Origin: Allobosea sp.
GTDB taxonomy: Bacteria > Pseudomonadota > Alphaproteobacteria > Rhizobiales > Beijerinckiaceae
Direction of reading: 5' to 3'
Assembly (NCBI GenBank): GCA_024231975.1
Contig: JAAEQB010000064.1
Span: forward strand, 124,001 to 188,000
Length of the DNA stretch: 64,000 nt
Position 1 is the stretch's first letter. Every line of letters begins with the position of its first letter. The translations under genes were made by a program, and so were the position numbers. Of the stretch, positions 58,576-64,000 are shown one piece after another. The notes below the pieces were generated by a model that worked only from the letters and a program-made list of their open reading frames with translations, did not search any database and was not told the origin of the DNA.

Positions 58576-59448
58576 GTGCCCGAACTTCTCCAATATCTGT
58601 TGTCGGGCGTGACCGTCGGCGCGGTCTATGCGCTGGTCGCGCTCGGCTTCACCCTGATCTACAACGCCTCCGACGTGGTGAACTTCGCCCAGGGCGAGTT
58701 CGTCATGCTGGGCGGGATGATCACTTTCTTCGCCTGGCAGGCCGGCATTCCGCTGCCTTTGGCGGCGCTGCTCGCTATCCTCGCGGCGGCAACGATCGGC
58801 GTGCTCCTCAACAAGCTCGCCATCGAGCCGGCGCGCGGCGCGCCCGTCGCCAGCCTGATCATCATCACGATCGGCGCCTCGATCTTCCTGCGCGGCAGCG
58901 CCCAGCTCGTCTTCGACAAGCAGCTCCATCGCTTCCCGAGCTTCTCCGGCGACGATCCGTTCAGGATCTTCGGCGCGACCATGCTGCCGCAGGGCCTCTG
59001 GGTCATCGCCGGGGCGGTCGGGATCTTCCTCGCGCTCTGGCTGTTCTTCGCCCGCACGCTGACCGGCAAGGCCGTGCTCGCCACCGCCAACAACCGCATC
59101 GCCGCCAGCCTGGTCGGCATCAACCCCAACCACATGATGACGCTGAGCTTCGCCGTCTCGGCTGCGATCGGCGCTCTCGCCGGGGTACTGGTCACGCCGA
59201 TCACCCTGACCAGCTACGATCTCGGCGTGGCGATGGCGCTGAAGGGCTTCGCCGCCGCCATGCTCGGCGGCATGGGCGTTCCGGCCGGCGCCCTGGCCGG
59301 CGGATTGCTGCTCGGGCTGATCGAGGCGCTCACCGCGGGTTATGTCAGCTCCGTCTACAAGGACGCTGTCGCCTTCGTCCTGATCCTCGTGATCCTGTTC
59401 GTGCGGCCGCAGGGCCTGTTCGGCCGCAAGGCGATGGACCGGGTGTGA
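58576..59448 (+). CDS. HAAT ABC transporter permease, LivH type
   Basis: 290 aa from the GTG at 58576, which has GGGGAG seven bases upstream; the GTG at 58555 would add seven residues. About eight hydrophobic helices; family marks are GAVYALVALGFTLIYNASDV, VNFAQGEFVMLGGM and the coupling loop GFAAAMLGGMGVPAGALAGG. Works with the LivM-type permease encoded next. Confidence 0.93.
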   Translation: MPELLQYLLSGVTVGAVYALVALGFTLIYNASDVVNFAQGEFVMLGGMITFFAWQAGIPLPLAALLAILAAATIGVLLNKLAIEPARGAPVASLIIITIGASIFLRGSAQLVFDKQLHRFPSFSGDDPFRIFGATMLPQGLWVIAGAVGIFLALWLFFARTLTGKAVLATANNRIAASLVGINPNHMMTLSFAVSAAIGALAGVLVTPITLTSYDLGVAMALKGFAAAMLGGMGVPAGALAGGLLLGLIEALTAGYVSSVYKDAVAFVLILVILFVRPQGLFGRKAMDRV

Positions 59449-60404
59449 CGATGCGTCTGTCCCGCAAGCATCTCACTCTGATCGTGCTGGCCGTGCTGGT
59501 CGCTCTGGCGCCGGCCTTCTTCCCCTCGAACTTCTATTACCGCATCGGCGCGCTGATCTTCGTCAACGGGCTCGCGGTCACCGGCCTTGTCGTCCTGATC
59601 GGCTTCGCCGGCCAGATCAGCCTCGGCCATGCCGGCTTCGCCGGGATCGGCGCCTATGCCTGCGCCCTCGCGCCCGGTTATCTCGGCCTGCATCCCGGGC
59701 TCGCCATGCTGCTCGGCGCCGTGCTCTCAGGCGTCGTCGCCTGGCTGATCGGCCGGCCGATCCTGCGGCTCAAGGGTTATTACCTCGCCGTCGCCACCCT
59801 CGGCTTCGGCATCCTCGTCTCGATGGTGCTCGCCAATGAGGCGAAGATCACCGGCGGTCCGGACGGACGCGAGGTCGCCGAGCTCGGTCTGCGCAGAGCG
59901 CTCGCCGGCATCGGCATCGCCCTGAGCAATGCCCAGTTCTGGTACGCCGCCACCGGCCTGTCCATGCTCGCCGGCGCCTGGATCGCGCTCAATCTGCACG
60001 ACAGCCCTTCGGGCCGGGCGCTGCGTGCCCTGCACGATTCCGAGGTCGCAGCCCGCACCGTCGGCGTCGACGTCGCCCGGCTGAAGCTTTCGGCCTTCGT
60101 GATCTCGGCCGTCTACGCCTCGCTGTCCGGTTCGCTGCTGGCGCTGATGAACCGCTTCATCACGCCGGATGTCGCCGGCTTCCTGCATTCGATCGAGCTG
60201 GTGACGATGACGGTGTTCGGCGGCGTCGGCTCGGTGCCGGGCGCCATCCTCGGCGCGGCGACATTGACGCTGCTGCCGCAGGCGCTGACCGTGCTGCAGC
60301 AATACGAGAACCTCATCCTCGGCCTGATCATGATGCTGGTGATGATCTTCATGCGCGACGGGCTGCTGCCCTCCATCATGCGCCGCCTGAAGGGGAGGGG
60401 CTGA
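59445..60404 (+). CDS. HAAT ABC transporter permease, LivM type
   Basis: 319 aa; the GTG at 59445 overlaps the preceding stop (GTGA) and an ATG at 59451 is equally possible. Helices include LVVLIGFAGQISLGHAGFAG, the hallmark of LivM, and the coupling loop MTVFGGVGSVPGAILGAATL. Eight to ten membrane segments. Confidence 0.93.
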   Translation: MTMRLSRKHLTLIVLAVLVALAPAFFPSNFYYRIGALIFVNGLAVTGLVVLIGFAGQISLGHAGFAGIGAYACALAPGYLGLHPGLAMLLGAVLSGVVAWLIGRPILRLKGYYLAVATLGFGILVSMVLANEAKITGGPDGREVAELGLRRALAGIGIALSNAQFWYAATGLSMLAGAWIALNLHDSPSGRALRALHDSEVAARTVGVDVARLKLSAFVISAVYASLSGSLLALMNRFITPDVAGFLHSIELVTMTVFGGVGSVPGAILGAATLTLLPQALTVLQQYENLILGLIMMLVMIFMRDGLLPSIMRRLKGRG

Positions 60405-61189
60405 TGACCCTCCTTTCGGTCGAAGGTCTCGGCATCGATTTTGGCGGCCTGCGCGCCGTCAACGATGTCGACTTTTCGGTCTCGCCGGGCGAGATCGTCT
60501 CGGTGATCGGGCCCAACGGCGCCGGCAAGACCACGCTGTTCAACATGATCTCGGGCGTCTACCAGCCGCAGCGCGGCCGGATCGCGCTGGATGGCCAGGA
60601 CGTCACCGGCCTGGCGCCGAACCGGCTGGCCGAGCGCGGCCTGTCGCGCACCTTCCAGAACCTGCAGATCTTCCAGCGCATGAGCGTGCTGGAGAACGCC
60701 ATGACCGGCTGCCACCTTCGGGAGCGCGGGCCGATCCTCGGCGATCTCCTCAGCCTGCCGTCCTCGCGCCGCCGCAGCGCCGTGACGCGTGCGCGCGCCA
60801 CCGAACTGCTGGAGCGCGTCGGCCTGGCGCGCGGCGCCGAGCGGGAGGCCTCCTCGCTCTCCTATGGCGCGCTGAAACGTCTCGAGATCGCCCGGGCGCT
60901 GGCGCTGGAGCCGCGCATCCTCCTGCTCGACGAGCCGGCGGCCGGCTGCAACGCGGTCGAGACCGAGGAGATCGACCATCTGATCGCCGAGGTCGCCAAA
61001 TCCGGCGTCGCCATCCTGCTGGTCGAGCACGACATGAAGATGGTGATGCGCATCTCCCAGCACATCGTCGTGCTCGATCGCGGCGAGAAGATCGCCGAGG
61101 GCGCCCCCGCCGCCGTCTCGCGCGATCCCAAGGTGATCGAGGCCTATCTCGGCACGCAAGCGACGGAGGCGGGCCATGCTCTCGGTTGA
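60404..61189 (+). CDS. HAAT ABC transporter ATPase, LivG type
   Basis: 261 aa. Walker A GPNGAGKTTLFNMI, Q-loop RTFQNLQIFQRMSVLENAM, a degenerate signature LSYGALKRLEIARALA, Walker B ILLLDEPAAGCN and the H-loop VEHDMKMVMRI. Its stop lies 14 bases inside the LivF-type gene. Confidence 0.94.
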   Translation: MTLLSVEGLGIDFGGLRAVNDVDFSVSPGEIVSVIGPNGAGKTTLFNMISGVYQPQRGRIALDGQDVTGLAPNRLAERGLSRTFQNLQIFQRMSVLENAMTGCHLRERGPILGDLLSLPSSRRRSAVTRARATELLERVGLARGAEREASSLSYGALKRLEIARALALEPRILLLDEPAAGCNAVETEEIDHLIAEVAKSGVAILLVEHDMKMVMRISQHIVVLDRGEKIAEGAPAAVSRDPKVIEAYLGTQATEAGHALG

Positions 61190-61877
61190 GGGGTTGCGCT
61201 CGCGCTATGGCCGCATCGAGGTCCTGCACGGGGTCGACCTCGAAGTCGGCTCCGGCGAGATCGTCACCGTGGTCGGCGCCAACGGCGCCGGCAAGACGAC
61301 GCTGCTGCGCTGCATCTCCGGCGTGCAGCCGGCGAGCGGCGGCGCCATCATCTTCCGTGGCGAGGCGCTGAAGGCGATTCCCGCCCATCGCCGCGTCGGC
61401 TTGGGTCTGTCGCAATCGCCGGAAGGGCGGCTGATCTTCACCAACCTGACGGTCGAGGAGAACCTGCGGCTCGGCGCCTATCTCTTCGCCGACGAGCGCG
61501 TCGAGCGCGACATGGAAGACGCCTTCGCGATGTTCCCGATCCTGAAGGAGAAGCGCAACCTGCCGGCCGGCGGCCTCTCCGGCGGCCAGCAGCAGATGCT
61601 GGCGATCGGCCGCGCCCTGATGGCCCGGCCCGCCTGCCTGCTGCTCGACGAGCCCAGCATGGGGCTGGCGCCGATCCTGGTGGCGCAGATCTTCGATGTC
61701 GTGAAGACCCTGAAATCGCTGGGAGTCACCGTGCTGCTGGTCGAGCAGAACGCCTATGCGGCTCTCAGGATCGCCGATCGCGGTTATGTCATGGAGACCG
61801 GCCGCATCGGCTTCAGCGGCACGGCCGAGGAGCTGATCGCCGATCCGCGCATCCGCGAGGCCTATCTCGGCATCTGA
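61176..61877 (+). CDS. HAAT ABC transporter ATPase, LivF type
   Basis: 233 aa. Walker A GANGAGKTTLLRCI, Q-loop SQSPEGRLIFTNLTVEENL, signature LSGGQQQMLAIGRALM, Walker B LLLDEPSMGLAPIL and the typical LivF ending REAYLGI. Last gene of the transporter operon, ending 24 bases from the convergent hmgA stop with no obvious terminator hairpin between. Confidence 0.94.
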   Translation: MLSVEGLRSRYGRIEVLHGVDLEVGSGEIVTVVGANGAGKTTLLRCISGVQPASGGAIIFRGEALKAIPAHRRVGLGLSQSPEGRLIFTNLTVEENLRLGAYLFADERVERDMEDAFAMFPILKEKRNLPAGGLSGGQQQMLAIGRALMARPACLLLDEPSMGLAPILVAQIFDVVKTLKSLGVTVLLVEQNAYAALRIADRGYVMETGRIGFSGTAEELIADPRIREAYLGI

Positions 61878-61901
61878 CTTGCTGCCCGAATACGCCCGGC
61901 C

Positions 61902-63260
61902 TCAGGGCTTGTTCGGGTCGAAATGCTTGGTCAGCTTGTGGCCGTAGCCGCCATAGTCCTGCTGCAGTGCGTCGCTCTGCGCGGCGAAGGCCGTGACCTG
62001 CTGGGGAAAGCGCGTCTCGAACATGAAGGCGAGCGTGCCTTCGAGCTTGTGCGGCTTCAGCTCGACAGTGCTCGCCTTCTCGAAGGCGTCGAGGTCCGGA
62101 CCGTGCGGCAGCATCGTGTTGTGCAGGGAGATGCCGCCGGGCACGAAGCCGCCGCCGGTCTTGGCGTCATAGACGCCGTAGACCAGCCCCATGAACTCGC
62201 TCATCACGTTCATATGGTACCAGGGCGGGCGGAAGGTGTTCTCGGCCACCAGCCAGCGGTCGGAGAAGATGACGAAGTCGATATTCGCCGTGCCGGGCGT
62301 CTCCGAGGGCGAGGTCAGCACGGTGAAGATCGACGGGTCGGCATGGTCGTAGAGGATCGGGCCGACCGGCGAGAAGCGCCTGAGATCGTATTTGTAGGGC
62401 GCATAGTTGCCGTGCCAGGCGACGACGTCCAGCGGCGAATGGTCGATGTCGGCGGCCCAGAGGTTGCCGCCCCATTTCACATACATCTTTGAAGGTGCAT
62501 CACGGTCCTCGAAGGCCGCGACCGGCGTCAGGAAGTCGCGGGGATTGGCGAGGCAGTTGGCGCCGATCGGCCCGCGCTCCGGCAAGGTGAAGGCGCCGCC
62601 ATAATTCTCGCAGATATAGCCGCGGGCCGGACCGTCCTTGAGCTCGACGCGGATCTTGACGCCGCGTGGGATGACCGCGATTTCGCCCGGCTCGATCTCG
62701 ATGATCCCGAACTCGGTCCAGAGGCGTAAGGAGCCCTGCTGCGGCACGAACAGCATCTCGCCATCGGCATTGTAGAAATACTCGTCCACCATGGACCGCG
62801 TGATCAGATAGACATGCGCGCCCATGCCGCCCTGGCTACCGGCGTCGCCGGCCGTGGTGATGCTGTGGACGCCCTCGACGAAGGAAAGCGGTTCCGACGG
62901 GATCGGGATCGGGCTCCAGCGCAGCGGCGCGATCGGCATGTCGACCTCGCGGGCCGGTGCCGTGCGCCAGAGCCGGGTATCGACCTTCCTGAACGTGTTC
63001 CAATGGGCCACCGTCGGTCGGATGCGGTAGAGCCAGGAGCGTTCATTGGTGGTGCGCGGCGCGGTGAAGGGCGAGCCGGAGAGCTGCTCGGCATAGAGCC
63101 CGTAGGCGCATTGCTGCGGCGAATTGCGGCCGAGCGGCAGCGCGCCCGGCAGGGCCTCGGTCTCGAAGCCGTTGCCGAAGCCGGACATGTAGCCGGCCGC
63201 GATCGCGCTCCTGGCTGCGCCGTCCTGCGCTTGCGCGGCAGCCGTGTTCCTGATGTTCAT
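61902..63260 (-). CDS. hmgA: Homogentisate 1,2-dioxygenase
   Basis: 452 aa. The ATG at 63260 is preceded by GGGAGG at ideal spacing, while the ATG at 63266 directly abuts that site. Strong family marks: YMSGFGNGFETEALPGALP, PFTAPRTTNERSWLYRIRP, VAWHGNYAPYKYDLRRF and the iron site spread over FRPPWYHMNVMSEFMGLVY (His and Glu) and NTMLPHGPDLDAF (His). It opens the ring of homogentisate, the central intermediate of tyrosine and some phenylacetate catabolism. The usual maleylacetoacetate isomerase and fumarylacetoacetase partners are not next to it. Confidence 0.97.
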   Translation of the reverse strand: MNIRNTAAAQAQDGAARSAIAAGYMSGFGNGFETEALPGALPLGRNSPQQCAYGLYAEQLSGSPFTAPRTTNERSWLYRIRPTVAHWNTFRKVDTRLWRTAPAREVDMPIAPLRWSPIPIPSEPLSFVEGVHSITTAGDAGSQGGMGAHVYLITRSMVDEYFYNADGEMLFVPQQGSLRLWTEFGIIEIEPGEIAVIPRGVKIRVELKDGPARGYICENYGGAFTLPERGPIGANCLANPRDFLTPVAAFEDRDAPSKMYVKWGGNLWAADIDHSPLDVVAWHGNYAPYKYDLRRFSPVGPILYDHADPSIFTVLTSPSETPGTANIDFVIFSDRWLVAENTFRPPWYHMNVMSEFMGLVYGVYDAKTGGGFVPGGISLHNTMLPHGPDLDAFEKASTVELKPHKLEGTLAFMFETRFPQQVTAFAAQSDALQQDYGGYGHKLTKHFDPNKP

Positions 63261-63349
63261 GACCATCCTCCCGAAAGGCCCGTCCCTCCCGCCGCAGCAT
63301 TGGCAGCGGTCATGATATAGTTGCGTTTGTAACCAATTTCTGCGGGGCT

Positions 63350-63372
63350 AACAAGCGTCGACGACGCTTGTT
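63350..63372. promoter_or_regulatory. Strong dyad upstream of hmgA, candidate operator
   Basis: AACAAGCGTC (63350-63359) and GACGCTTGTT (63363-63372) are perfect 10-bp arms with a 3-base centre, 89 bases before the hmgA start in the divergent gap shared with the NRPS-type gene. On the plus strand a T-run follows, so it could double as a hairpin terminator, but no plus-strand gene ends here; an operator is likelier. Confidence 0.45.
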
Positions 63373-63552
63373 TTCGCGGACCACCGGGGCTCGTACAACG
63401 GGCTCGACGTCCGGGCCCGGCGAACTGCGCGGCCATGCAGCGGAACAACCCGTCGTAACCTCCTAACGCAATCTACATCTCTCGCCGCTAACAAATCTCG
63501 GTCTCGCATGGGCCGCTCGTCCTTGCGGCATTGGCTTTGGGGGAAGCGGATC

Positions 63553-64000
63553 ATGCACGCCATCGTCGGGCGCGGTGCCGGGAAACTCGTGGGTGCCGTG
63601 GAGCCGTCGCTCCTGCGTGATGAACTGCTCGGCGAGATCTTCGAGGCCTCTGCCCGGCGCACGCCCGACCACATCGCCATCATCTTCGGCGCCGAGCGCG
63701 TCACTTATGCCGAGCTCGACGCAAGGGCCGACAAGGTCGCACGCGCATTGCGGGCGCGCGGCGTCACGGCTGGAGATTTCGTTGGCCTGTGGATGTCCCG
63801 CTCGCTCGACCTGCATGTCGCGCTGCTCGGCATCCTCAAGGCTGGCGCGGCCTATATCCCCTTCGATGCGGACGCTCCGCCCGAGCGCATCGGCGAATGC
63901 CTCGCCGATTGCGCGGCGAAGATCATCGTCATCGACGACGCCACCCGCGCCAAGCTCGATCGGGAACTGCCCGCCGATGCCGTGAGCTGCCGCGAGCTGA
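63553..64000 (+). CDS. NRPS-type adenylation protein, Pls/PosA-like, cut by window edge
   Basis: 149 residues visible and still open. ATG at 63553 after a GGGGGAAG ribosome site. The N-terminus of an adenylation domain: LLRDELLGEIFEASARRTPD, VTYAELDARADKVARALRAR and GILKAGAAYIPFDADAPPER, the A2/A3-region pattern of amino-acid-activating enzymes. The opening LRDELLGEIF and the combination GLWMSRS...FDADAP recall Pls/PosA-type single-module synthetases, which carry one A domain, a carrier domain and a membrane part; this part lies outside the window. A plain acyl-CoA ligase is less likely. Confidence 0.8.
   Translation, partial: MHAIVGRGAGKLVGAVEPSLLRDELLGEIFEASARRTPDHIAIIFGAERVTYAELDARADKVARALRARGVTAGDFVGLWMSRSLDLHVALLGILKAGAAYIPFDADAPPERIGECLADCAAKIIVIDDATRAKLDRELPADAVSCREL

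Overview
The window is GC-rich, gene-dense bacterial chromosome. Stop/start overlaps (ATGA, GTGA, TGATG) are frequent and GTG starts are common. The gene families are amino-acid:carrier-protein ligase, HAAT, TRAP and Bug-type transport, a phenylacetyl-CoA epoxidase operon, and Pls/PosA-type NRPS. Together they suggest an alphaproteobacterium of the Hyphomicrobiales, something like Bosea or a relative of Bradyrhizobium; this is inference from gene content, not a phylogenetic result. I saw no rRNA, tRNA, CRISPR array, insertion sequence or replication origin.

Layout. (1) 1-3973, minus: GntR/FCD regulator, peptide-type ABC binding protein and gamma-glutamyltransferase (cut by the left edge), probably a gamma-glutamyl peptide scavenging operon. 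(2) 4101-14329: an exopolysaccharide locus around a divergent promoter. The minus arm encodes a GT4 glycosyltransferase, Wzx-type flippase, tandem alpha/beta hydrolase, secreted GH5 glucanase and a second GT4. The plus arm encodes a Wzz/GumC-type co-polymerase with a dead kinase-like tail and a Wzy-like membrane protein. (3) 14615-20526, plus: a tight operon of small carrier protein, acyl-CoA-dehydrogenase-like flavoprotein, amino-acid:carrier-protein ligase (a tRNA-synthetase relative), a DUF1839 protein resembling BtrH-type acyltransferases, and a cytoplasmic GH2 glycosidase. This is the best candidate for an undescribed system: activation, modification and transfer of a small amino acid, perhaps to a glycan.

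(4) 20531-26598: an aromatic-amino-acid-lyase homologue that has lost the MIO-forming Ala-Ser-Gly, divergent from a two-subunit Fe-S hydratase, a quinone oxidoreductase, an IclR regulator and a Bug-type binding protein. (5) 26599-27660: an AT-richer islet with one orphan gene. (6) 27661-33496: a catabolic cluster (DUF6282 hydrolase, cupin, HpcH/HpaI aldolase, divergent amino-acid binding protein, Ldh2-type dehydrogenase, SDR). (7) 33515-36121: a soluble globin-coupled chemoreceptor and a SleB-like cell-wall hydrolase lipoprotein. (8) 36513-45823: a TRAP transporter with flavin monooxygenase, FAH-family hydrolase, NTF2-like and VOC/extradiol-like genes, next to a LysR regulator and a secreted type-B carboxylesterase; this looks like an aromatic meta-cleavage route.

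(9) 46046-61877: phenylacetate catabolism (paaJ/pcaF, paaABCDE, an extra ferritin-like gene, paaZ, a TetR/PaaR-like regulator, paaK, paaI, paaG) followed by a full HAAT-type ABC transporter. Matching palindromes of the form ACCGNNCGNNCGGT lie before the thiolase-paaABCDE operon and between paaG and the transporter, which ties the two arms to the TetR regulator. paaF and paaH homologues are absent here. (10) 61902-64000: homogentisate dioxygenase hmgA and, divergently, the start of an NRPS-type adenylation protein cut by the right edge.
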